Source of the DNA: an uncultured Peptococcaceae bacterium
Lineage (GTDB): Bacteria > Bacillota > Peptococcia > Peptococcales > Peptococcaceae
Assembly (NCBI GenBank): GCA_910585405.1
Contig: CAJUDO010000036.1
Coordinates: 1-25,845, forward strand
Direction: 5' to 3'
DNA length: 25,845 nucleotides
Of the stretch, positions 1-6,689 are shown in pieces. The notes below the pieces were generated by a model. It saw only the letters and a program-made list of their open reading frames with translations, did not search any database and was not told where the DNA came from. Position numbers and translations under genes: made by a program. The first letter of the stretch is position 1, and each line of letters begins with the position of its first letter.

Positions 1-90
1 GAAAAGTCTCTATATATCCACTTTTTTTATTCATTTTTCTACTCCAAAAAAGTATGATTTATTATTTTGCGAAACGACGCAATGACGTAT

Positions 91-102
91 TTGTCATGAC
101 AA
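91..102. promoter_or_regulatory. Perfect 12-bp palindrome, candidate operator
   Basis: TTGTCATGACAA is a perfect palindrome about 155 bases before the permease start. Two-fold symmetric sites of this size are typical for dimeric repressors or activators; which protein would bind is unknown. Confidence 0.3.
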
Positions 103-131
103 TTTGAAAGGTGTTAAAAAAATAGTGATTT

Positions 132-184
132 AGGCGTAATTCTATTACGCTTGTTGCGTTTATATTGTATTTTAAGGCGTAATT
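132..184. repeat. Inverted repeat plus repeated half-site AGGCGTAATT
   Basis: GCGTAAT (134-140) and ATTACGC (144-150) form an inverted repeat with a 3-base centre. The element AGGCGTAATT at 132-141 recurs at 175-184, 43 bases later, which is close to four helical turns. This looks like a multi-site operator in front of the permease, but the binding protein is unknown. Confidence 0.35.
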
Positions 185-258
185 GTATTTGTTATTTTGG
201 TGTTATTGAGTTTGAGTGCTTTATAACGGATGCTTTTATTTTTTTGGAGGTGTGTAGT

Positions 259-1704
259 ATGTCAGCACAAGTGAAAGAGAAAAAAGATTTGAAATATTTG
301 CATTTTGCCATTACTTTCGCGTTGATGTTTTTATTCCGTTTTGTTCCGCCTTTTGGGACGGTTACTCCTTATGGGATGGCTGTAATCGGCATTTTTCTCG
401 GGCTGATTTATGGTTGGTCTGTTGATGCAGATAATCTTTGCTGGACTTCTCTGATGGGCCTTGTTGCCTTGGGGGTAACAGATTATGGTACAGCCGGCGG
501 CGCTATTGCAGCTGCCTTTGGCAATGAATCTGTTATGCTCATGCTGTTAGCGATGTTCTTTTTGGGAATGCTGCAGGAAAGTCAACTGACACAATGGTTT
601 TCCAACAAACTGCTGGGCGCTAAATTCACAGCAGGAAAACCATGGGTATTAACGGCGTTTATCGTTGTCGTGCCAGCATTATTAACAATTTTGGTAAACC
701 AGACATTGGTAGCCTTGATTATGTTTGTAGTGTATCAGTCTATTTTTGAACAGGCTGGCTACAAGAAGGGTGATTTATATCCGGCAATGGTTTTGATGGG
801 CTTCATGGTTATCTGTTCTGTATCTTTCTCGTTGTTTCCATTTAGAGGTTGGTGCTTGATGACCGTCGGGATGGCTACAAAAGCGGGCATCGAAATTAAT
901 ATGGGCGGTTGGATTATCAGTGAGGTAATTGCGATTGCAGTTACTTGCGTCGGTTGGATCTTGGTAATGTTTATTACACCTGGTTGCAAAGTAGATAAAC
1001 TGAAAGATGTAGATATTACACAATTCCAGAAGGAAAGCAAACCGTTGGACAATCGCCAGAAAGCGGCACTGATTATTACATTGGCAAATGTAATTGGCTG
1101 TATTATCATCAGCTTTGTCGGCGGAAATGAAGGTTTCCGTTTGATTTTGAAAAAAGTGGGTGTTTACGGTTGGGTAGTACTGATGATTGTCATTGCGATG
1201 ATTTGGAAAGTAGACGGAAAACCTGTTTTAGATAAGAAAACGGCGCCTGGATATTTCTACTGGGATCTGATTTTGGTAGTTGCTGCTGCAATGGTGGTGG
1301 CAGGACAGATTACTGCAGAAACAGCAGGGATTACACCTTTAGTTGGTAAACTTATGGCTCCGTTGTTCAGCTTGCCAAGCTATACGTTCTTATTAGCATT
1401 AGGGGTTATCACTTTCCTTTTAACCAACTTTGCCAATAATGTGGCAGTCACCGTCACTATGATGACGATTGCCATGACTATGGCTACACAGGCAAATTTC
1501 AATTTGCAGGTTGCGCTGATGGTAATCACTGTGTATGGTGTAATTGGTTTGATGACGCCGGCGGGCTCTGTAAATGGTGCGATGATTCATGCTCATGAAT
1601 TTACTACAACAAAATCTGCATATACCGCTGGGGCAATTATGATGATATTCTTAACCTTGGTTATGGCTTTAGTATTGATTCCAGTCGGATTAAAATTTAT
1701 GTAA
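259..1704 (+). CDS. SLC13/DASS-like anion permease (first copy)
   Basis: Integral membrane transporter of 481 residues with about a dozen hydrophobic segments. It resembles the SLC13/DASS (divalent anion:Na+ symporter) group of the ion transporter superfamily: an N-terminal FRFVPPFG..TPYGM segment, a conserved FGNESVMLMLLAMFFLGM helix, and two polar membrane-embedded Asn motifs, LVNQT (N147) and TNFANN (N390, N393, N394), at positions where the family places its substrate/sodium-binding SNT motifs in each inverted repeat. The start at 259 was chosen because GGAGG (246-250) sits 8 bases upstream; the open frame continues upstream but without a ribosome binding site. It is clearly related to the permease at 6690-8102, and the two bracket two phosphohydrolase genes, suggesting related substrates. 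A di- or tricarboxylate, sulfate or organophosphate-like anion is possible; specificity is not readable from sequence. Confidence 0.8.
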   Translation: MSAQVKEKKDLKYLHFAITFALMFLFRFVPPFGTVTPYGMAVIGIFLGLIYGWSVDADNLCWTSLMGLVALGVTDYGTAGGAIAAAFGNESVMLMLLAMFFLGMLQESQLTQWFSNKLLGAKFTAGKPWVLTAFIVVVPALLTILVNQTLVALIMFVVYQSIFEQAGYKKGDLYPAMVLMGFMVICSVSFSLFPFRGWCLMTVGMATKAGIEINMGGWIISEVIAIAVTCVGWILVMFITPGCKVDKLKDVDITQFQKESKPLDNRQKAALIITLANVIGCIIISFVGGNEGFRLILKKVGVYGWVVLMIVIAMIWKVDGKPVLDKKTAPGYFYWDLILVVAAAMVVAGQITAETAGITPLVGKLMAPLFSLPSYTFLLALGVITFLLTNFANNVAVTVTMMTIAMTMATQANFNLQVALMVITVYGVIGLMTPAGSVNGAMIHAHEFTTTKSAYTAGAIMMIFLTLVMALVLIPVGLKFM

Positions 1705-1852
1705 CCCATATATCAGGACACTAGCAGGCTTAAAGTAAAATAAATCTGACTCCCAAGAGAAACGAAAAATCGTATTCTCTTGGGAGTTTTTGTGTTGAAA
1801 TCACAGATTGACATGGAACAAAAAAATATTGTGTCCCATAAAATTCAGGACA
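1705..1852. repeat. Near-direct repeat CCCATA-n-TCAGGACA on both sides of the terminator
   Basis: CCCATA-TA-TCAGGACA at 1705-1720 and CCCATA-AAAT-TCAGGACA at about 1835-1852 share 14 positions with a two-base difference in the spacer. The second copy is preceded by TGT, so it also reads as a TGTCC/GGACA inverted repeat. Function is unknown; it could be paired regulator sites or the decayed ends of a mobile element. Confidence 0.35.
1749..1791 (+). terminator. Intrinsic terminator after first permease
   Basis: A 13-bp perfect stem, ACTCCCAAGAGAA (1749-1761) with TTCTCTTGGGAGT (1775-1787), is extended by an inner ACG/CGT pairing and followed directly by TTTTT. This is a strong rho-independent terminator that separates the permease transcript from the downstream hydrolase gene. 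Confidence 0.9.
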
Positions 1853-1864
1853 AAATTAAACTGA

Positions 1865-1894
1865 TTGTCAGAGCTGCGAAGAATAGGATAAAAT
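1865..1894 (+). promoter_or_regulatory. Candidate sigma-70 promoter of first hydrolase gene
   Basis: TTGTCA (1865-1870) and TAAAAT (1889-1894) are separated by 18 bases. They lie downstream of the strong terminator at 1749-1791 and 74 bases before the hydrolase start, which fits an independent transcription unit. A TTGACA at 1808-1813 has no good -10 partner. Confidence 0.5.
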
Positions 1895-1909
1895 AAGAAG
1901 CATAAAGGG

Positions 1910-1928
1910 AATAGCCCAAAAGGCTGTT
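1910..1928 (+). other. Small hairpin in the 5' untranslated region
   Basis: AATAGCC (1910-1916) and GGCTGTT (1922-1928) form a 7-bp stem with one G-U pair and a 5-base loop, located between the candidate promoter and the ribosome binding site. It could stabilise the messenger; no regulatory class is recognised. Confidence 0.3.
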
Positions 1929-1967
1929 ATGAAATATTGATAAAAAAGTATCTAAGGAGGAATTTTT

Positions 1968-4028
1968 ATGGCAAAAGCAACAAAAGTAGCAGTATTAGGC
2001 GTAGATGCTATGGACCCACGTTTGACCAGAAAATACGTGGACATGGGTATTATGCCGAACACCAAAAAAATTCTGGAGGCTGGTGCTGCTAGAGAAGACC
2101 TGGTATTATTGGGCGCTCTGCCAACTGTAACTCCACCGCAGTGGACAACGCTGGCAACAGGTGCATATCCTTCCACCCATGGGATTACTGCTTTTTACAG
2201 ACAGGGCGGCGATCTGGACATGGTAAATCTGAACTTTGACTCTACAAAATGTCATGCAGAACAGATGTGGAATGTAACTGCTGAAGCTGGCAAAAAAACA
2301 TTGGTATGGCATTGGCCAGGTTCTGCATGGCCACCATCCTCTGACAGCGAAAATCTGCATGTGGTAGACGGTACTTCTCCAGGTGGCGTAAATATGAGTT
2401 CTGCTCAGGTAGATGGCGAATTTATTGTAATGGCCAGCGAAAAGAATGAAACAATTGAATATCGCTCCGGCGCTATGACCGATGCGAAGGTTCCATGCGT
2501 AGTTACTGGTTTAGGGGATGAAAAACCAAAACAGAAGAGCGGCGGTATGGCTAGCTTGATGCAGCGTAAAATGGAAGATGGATTCCGTTTGTATATTGTA
2601 AATCCATATAAGGATGGCCAGGGCGGCTCCAATGCAATTCCTGCTGACATTGCCTTCTCCTCCATCAAACCAGCAGATGAAAAATGGGTTGCTGATGTGC
2701 CAGAAGGTGCAAAAGAATTTGTCGTATTGCTCTCTGGTGGGATTATTCGCCGTCCAGCATTAGTATTGAAAAATGCTGAAGGCAAATATGATCACATTGC
2801 GATTTATAAGAGCAAAAAAGCAACAGAGCCTATGGTAACAATTCAGAATCGTGAATATGTACGTGATATCGTTGATGATTGCGTAAAAGGCGATGACATG
2901 ATTAAAGCAACCCGCGATATGCGTGTATTGGAAATTGCGGAAGATGGCTCCAAAGTGAAAATGTGGGTATCCGCATCTATGAACATTGCTGCTGATATGA
3001 TGTGGTCTCCAAGAAGCTTGTACAAAGAAATCGTGGATAACGTAGGCTATCCATCCCCATGTTCCACATTAGGATTTGGTGATTTCGAATTAATCTATGA
3101 CTGCATGCATCAATGCTGGGAACACGTAGCAGATTTCCAAGCTGATTCTCTGAATTATCTGATGGAAAACAACGGCTATGAAGTAGTATTCTCCCACTTC
3201 CATGCACCAGACCTGCAGAAACATATGTTTATCCGTGACCTGGCAAAAGGTACAGAAAACACAACTGCAGAACAGTATGAATTCATCATGCAGGCAATTT
3301 ACAAACAGACTGACCGTTATCTGGGTAAATTTGTTCACTTCCTGGATGAAGGTTGGACCTTGATGGTTGTATCTGACCATGCACAGGTGTGTCCAAAATA
3401 TGGCCTGCGCGGTTTAGGCGATACTGGTTGCAATATTCAGATCATGGAAGAACTGGGCTATACAGTACGTGAAGTAAATCCAGAAACCGGTAAGAAAAAG
3501 AGAAGAATGGATTGGACGAAAACAAGAGCTGTGGCAAACCGTGAAATGCATATTTACCTGAATATCAAAGGTAGAAATCAGCATGTTGTGAAGGACGCTG
3601 ACGGCAATGAACAGATCATTGACGGGATTGTCGATCCAGCAGATCAGTATGAATTGGAAGAACAGATTATTACCGATTTGTACAATATTAAAGATAAAGA
3701 AAGCGGAAAACGTATCATTGCTTGGGCATTGCGCAACAAAGATGCAATTGCATTAGGCTTAGGTGGTCCTGACAGTGGTGATATTATTTACTGCATGGCA
3801 GAAGGTTATGAACATGACCATGATGACAGTATGGCTACTGCGTTGGGCGAATGTGATACCTCTGCAGGTCCAATCTTTATTGCTGCGGGTCCTGGCATCA
3901 AGAAAGGTTTCTACACCGATCGTATGATTCGTCAGGTTGACGTAGCACCAACAATTGCAACGATTATGGGTCTGAGAACACCTGCACAGTGCGAAGGTGC
4001 GCCAATTTATCAGATTATTGAAGATTAA
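1968..4028 (+). CDS. Cytoplasmic alkaline-phosphatase-superfamily hydrolase (first copy)
   Basis: A 686-residue AlkP-superfamily phosphohydrolase/phosphodiesterase, resembling the predicted phosphohydrolase or phosphomutase group and the nucleotide pyrophosphatase (NPP) fold. The full two-metal set is visible: D13 in LGVDAMD, Thr nucleophile T55 in PTVTPPQWTT, D415 and H419 in HAPDLQKH, D470 and H471 in VSDHAQ, and a late histidine H618 in DHDDSMAT. The segment TLATGAYPSTHGI is typical of the fold. No signal peptide or membrane segment is present, so it should act in the cytoplasm. AAGGAGG (1954-1960) fixes the ATG at 1968. It is a paralogue of the next gene; the ends and catalytic blocks are alike while roughly residues 145-250 differ strongly. 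Substrate is unknown: a phosphodiester, phosphomonoester or phosphonate is plausible; a sulfatase is less likely because the Cys/Ser formylglycine motif is absent. Confidence 0.85.
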   Translation: MAKATKVAVLGVDAMDPRLTRKYVDMGIMPNTKKILEAGAAREDLVLLGALPTVTPPQWTTLATGAYPSTHGITAFYRQGGDLDMVNLNFDSTKCHAEQMWNVTAEAGKKTLVWHWPGSAWPPSSDSENLHVVDGTSPGGVNMSSAQVDGEFIVMASEKNETIEYRSGAMTDAKVPCVVTGLGDEKPKQKSGGMASLMQRKMEDGFRLYIVNPYKDGQGGSNAIPADIAFSSIKPADEKWVADVPEGAKEFVVLLSGGIIRRPALVLKNAEGKYDHIAIYKSKKATEPMVTIQNREYVRDIVDDCVKGDDMIKATRDMRVLEIAEDGSKVKMWVSASMNIAADMMWSPRSLYKEIVDNVGYPSPCSTLGFGDFELIYDCMHQCWEHVADFQADSLNYLMENNGYEVVFSHFHAPDLQKHMFIRDLAKGTENTTAEQYEFIMQAIYKQTDRYLGKFVHFLDEGWTLMVVSDHAQVCPKYGLRGLGDTGCNIQIMEELGYTVREVNPETGKKKRRMDWTKTRAVANREMHIYLNIKGRNQHVVKDADGNEQIIDGIVDPADQYELEEQIITDLYNIKDKESGKRIIAWALRNKDAIALGLGGPDSGDIIYCMAEGYEHDHDDSMATALGECDTSAGPIFIAAGPGIKKGFYTDRMIRQVDVAPTIATIMGLRTPAQCEGAPIYQIIED

Positions 4029-4072
4029 GTCTCCTGAAAGAAAATTTTATAAAAATATAGATAGTAGAGAAA

Positions 4073-4111
4073 CTTCCGTGCAATGATTTTAAAAGAATGA
4101 TTGCACGGAGG
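4073..4111 (+). repeat. Long inverted repeat between the two hydrolase genes
   Basis: CTTCCGTGCAAT (4073-4084) pairs with ATTGCACGGAGG (4100-4111) over 12 bp with one G-U, leaving a 15-base loop. It follows the first hydrolase stop by 45 bases. There is no run of T after the stem, so it is not a classical intrinsic terminator; a messenger-stabilising hairpin or a weak terminator are the main options. Confidence 0.6.
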
Positions 4112-4132
4112 AATTCTAGATTTAATGAAATA

Positions 4133-4158
4133 AAAAAATATTTTCTAAAAAATATTTT
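4133..4158. repeat. Tandem AT-rich repeat AAAAAATATTTT x2
   Basis: AAAAAATATTTT occurs at 4133-4144 and again at 4147-4158, a 14-base period, and each unit contains a 10-bp palindrome. It lies about 65 bases before the second hydrolase start and may act as an UP-like or curved element. A TAAAAT at 4163-4168 follows, but no matching -35 is convincing. Confidence 0.4.
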
Positions 4159-4223
4159 TCGATAAAATACGTTTATTTAAGGACCATTTTCTCTGGTTTT
4201 AGAAGCGGAATGGGGGATGCTCT

Positions 4224-6341
4224 ATGTTAAGAAGTAAAGGGTTGTCTGAAAAGGTGTTGCTTTTGGGGATTGATGGGTTGGATCCTAAATTTTCTCGTAA
4301 GATGGTCGATGAAGGACATATGCCTAACCTGAAGAAGTTAATTGAAGCAGGCTCAGCTCGCCGTGATTTACGTTTGTTGGGCGGTGTTCCTACCATCACA
4401 CCACCAATGTGGACAACATTGTGCACCGGCGCCTATCCGATGACACATGGAATTGAAGACTTCAACATTGGGATGAAGGGCGAATTAGATGTAAACTTTG
4501 CAGGGATTTATTCTAAATATTGTCATGCACAGCAATTGTGGAATGTCACCGCAGAGGCTGGTAAAAAAACATTGGTATGGCATTGGCCGGGCGCTGCATG
4601 GCCACCATCTTCCGACAGTGAAAATCTCTATGTAGTAGATGGGACGACGCCAGGTGCATTGGGCTTTGGTTATGCAATGCGCGACTGGGAAGGTATTTTG
4701 GTAGCCAGCACAAAGGCAACAGAACCGAAATTCTATGCGAATGCTGTAAGCAATACAGAATCTTTTACCGGTGATCCAGAAGAACTGTTAGGGTTAAAAC
4801 CGAATTACAATTCTTATACAAAGTCTAAAAATGATTTGTCTCATGTAGATGGTCTGTGGGAAGAATTCAAGGATGGCATTGAAGGATTCAACGGTTATAC
4901 ACTGAACAAGGCTATGGATGTTCGCACCAATATGCTGTTTGAAGAAGACCAGCAAATGTATAATCTGCATCGGTATAAAGCAAATGTTTCTTTATCTCCA
5001 ATTGGAGAACCGACAGACTGGGAAGTAGAAATTCCAGAAGGTGCCAAAGAATTCACCTGGTTGCAGTTGTTCGGCAGAATGCCAAGACCTTGCTTGATTC
5101 TGAAAAATGAAGAGGGCATTTATGATAAAATTGCAATCTATGCAGCCAAAAATGCCCCACAGCCATTAGCTGTGATTAAAAAAGATGTTTATACACCAAA
5201 TGTTTATGATGTTGTTCCGAAGAGAACTGGTGGAATTGAAAACGTTGTCCGGAATATTCGTATCTTAGATTTGGCTGAAGACGGGAGCTTTATCCGTATG
5301 TGGTTCTCTAACGGTTTCTCTGCTGATGATAATCGTGTATGGTATCCGACATGGATCTTTGACAAGATTAAAGCAAACTTTGGGCCTCCATGCGCAACAG
5401 GTCAGTTGGCTGACGGCGATTTAGATATGATTAACAAATGTAATTTACAACAGTGGAGACAAGCTGCAAAATGGCAGGCAGATTCCTTAAACTACATGAT
5501 CAAAGAGGAAGGCGTAGAAGTTATCTTCTCCCATTTCCATGGACCTGATATGTCTGGCCATACTTATATGCGTGCATTGAAAGACCGTGATACTTCCAGA
5601 AAAACTGAGGAGGAAATTTATCAGTGTGCAGTTGGCACCCATGAGATGACAGATGAATACATTGGAGAATTCTTGCATCTGTTGGATGAAGGCTGGAGTA
5701 TTCTGTTGTTCTCTGACCACTCCTTGATTTGTCCAAAAGAAGATTATCAGGCTGGTTTGGGCGATAACTACGCTATCAATACAAAAACAATGGTGGAACT
5801 AGGGTACACTGTTATGCAGAAGGACGAAAACGGCAAAGATATTCCGGCAATTGACTGGGATAAAACTGTGGCGGTTCAGCAGCGTTCCAACAGTATTTTT
5901 ATCAATTTAAAAGGACGCGACAGATTTGGGATTGTAGACCCAACTGATAAGTATGAATTGGAAGAAAAAATCATTACAGATTTGTATGGAATCAAGGACC
6001 CAAAAACTGGTCATCGTGTAGTCGCTTTGGCACTGCATCAAAAAGATGCCAATCTGTTGGGCTTAGGCGGTGACTATACAGCCGGTGACATTATTTTCTT
6101 TGTTCATGAAGACTTTGTACGTGACCATGGTGAATCATTGTCCACGGCAGAGGGCTATGCGGATACTTCTGTAGGGCCAATTTTTGTAGCAGCTGGAGCT
6201 GGTATCAAGAAGGGTTATGAAATGCAGTTATTCCCAAGAGAAGTAGACGTAACTCCTACGGCAGCAGTCTTGTTGGGTGTAAGTATTCCTGCACAATGCG
6301 AAGGTGCTCCAGTTTATAGTATTTTAGATGAAGAACTGTAA
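4224..6341 (+). CDS. Cytoplasmic alkaline-phosphatase-superfamily hydrolase (second copy)
   Basis: A 705-residue paralogue of the preceding hydrolase. Metal and catalytic residues are intact: D17 in LGIDGLD, Thr nucleophile T59 in PTITPPMWTT, D442 and H446 in HGPDMSGH, D498 and H499 in FSDHSL, and H635 in DHGESLST. The block NVTAEAGKKTLVWHWPG is identical to that of the first copy, and the DNA there is also very similar, pointing to a tandem duplication. The middle region (about 145-270) is longer and divergent, which is where substrate-contacting caps sit in this superfamily, so the two enzymes may take different substrates. No signal peptide is visible. The ATG at 4224 follows a weak G-rich ribosome binding site (about 4211-4217). 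The exact reaction is unknown. Confidence 0.85.
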   Translation: MLRSKGLSEKVLLLGIDGLDPKFSRKMVDEGHMPNLKKLIEAGSARRDLRLLGGVPTITPPMWTTLCTGAYPMTHGIEDFNIGMKGELDVNFAGIYSKYCHAQQLWNVTAEAGKKTLVWHWPGAAWPPSSDSENLYVVDGTTPGALGFGYAMRDWEGILVASTKATEPKFYANAVSNTESFTGDPEELLGLKPNYNSYTKSKNDLSHVDGLWEEFKDGIEGFNGYTLNKAMDVRTNMLFEEDQQMYNLHRYKANVSLSPIGEPTDWEVEIPEGAKEFTWLQLFGRMPRPCLILKNEEGIYDKIAIYAAKNAPQPLAVIKKDVYTPNVYDVVPKRTGGIENVVRNIRILDLAEDGSFIRMWFSNGFSADDNRVWYPTWIFDKIKANFGPPCATGQLADGDLDMINKCNLQQWRQAAKWQADSLNYMIKEEGVEVIFSHFHGPDMSGHTYMRALKDRDTSRKTEEEIYQCAVGTHEMTDEYIGEFLHLLDEGWSILLFSDHSLICPKEDYQAGLGDNYAINTKTMVELGYTVMQKDENGKDIPAIDWDKTVAVQQRSNSIFINLKGRDRFGIVDPTDKYELEEKIITDLYGIKDPKTGHRVVALALHQKDANLLGLGGDYTAGDIIFFVHEDFVRDHGESLSTAEGYADTSVGPIFVAAGAGIKKGYEMQLFPREVDVTPTAAVLLGVSIPAQCEGAPVYSILDEEL

Positions 6342-6392
6342 AAATGAATCGTTTTGAAATATTACGATGTGATTAAAAATTGAAGTTAAATG

Positions 6393-6435
6393 CTGCGGCT
6401 ATATCATAATTTGTCGTGTAGCCGCAGTGATTTTC
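6393..6435 (+). terminator. Terminator after second hydrolase
   Basis: CTGCGGCTA (6393-6401) and TAGCCGCAG (6419-6427) make a perfect, GC-rich 9-bp stem with a 17-base loop, followed by TGATTTTC. The T-run is imperfect, so termination may be partial. Confidence 0.7.
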
Positions 6436-6437
6436 TA

Positions 6438-6453
6438 AAAAAGTATACTTTTT
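6438..6453. promoter_or_regulatory. Perfect 16-bp palindrome, candidate operator
   Basis: AAAAAGTATACTTTTT is perfectly self-complementary and sits directly after the terminator stem and about 235 bases before the second permease. The A5/T5 flanks around GTATAC could be a repressor site; alternatively it adds a T-run to the upstream terminator. Confidence 0.35.
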
Positions 6454-6615
6454 GGAACAGAAAAAATTTTATAGCTTAGCACAAAAAATTGAACTTTTGT
6501 AGACACATGTTTTTTTGTTACCTAAAAATAAGCGCGAAAATGTGCCGCAGCCTAAAAATGAAAAAGCATAACATGATGGATTTATAGGTTATTGTTTACA
6601 TGAAAATAGGAAGTC

Positions 6616-6648
6616 TACCGGGAGAACGTTGGGGTAGCGTACCCGGTA
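6616..6648 (+). promoter_or_regulatory. Inverted repeat in the leader of the second permease
   Basis: TACCGGG (6616-6622) and CCCGGTA (6642-6648) form a 7-bp stem around a 19-base loop in an otherwise AT-rich leader, 26 bases before the G-rich ribosome binding site of the permease; TTTTTT occurs shortly after, at about 6662. It could be an operator or an RNA hairpin; no known riboswitch is recognised. Confidence 0.4.
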
Positions 6649-6689
6649 ATGGTTGATATCATTTTTTGTTGGAATGGGGGAAATAAATT

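Larger units (their letters stand above)
1..258. other. Upstream non-coding region of first permease gene
   Basis: No convincing gene lies here; the reading frame of the downstream permease is open back to 151 but the segment lacks a ribosome binding site and encodes unrelated residues. The stretch is AT-rich and holds several candidate regulatory elements: a perfect palindrome TTGTCATGACAA (91-102), an inverted repeat GCGTAAT-TCT-ATTACGC (134-150) and a second direct copy of AGGCGTAATT (132-141 and 175-184). No sigma-70 promoter with good spacing could be fixed. Confidence 0.6.
6342..6689. other. 348-base intergenic region before second permease
   Basis: No coding sequence is supported. The stretch holds, in order, a terminator hairpin (6393-6435), a perfect 16-bp palindrome (6438-6453), an AT-rich segment without a clear promoter, and an inverted repeat TACCGGG/CCCGGTA (6616-6648) just ahead of the permease ribosome binding site. 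It is organised like a control region for the second permease. Confidence 0.6.

Noticed and set aside
151..258. N-terminal extension of the first permease
   Set aside because: The frame is open but lacks a ribosome binding site; GGAGG at 246-250 points to the ATG at 259, and the extension contains the inverted repeat region.
1808..1842. TTGACA at 1808 as a promoter
   Set aside because: No acceptable -10 at 16-18 bases; TTGTCA-18-TAAAAT at 1865-1894 is better.
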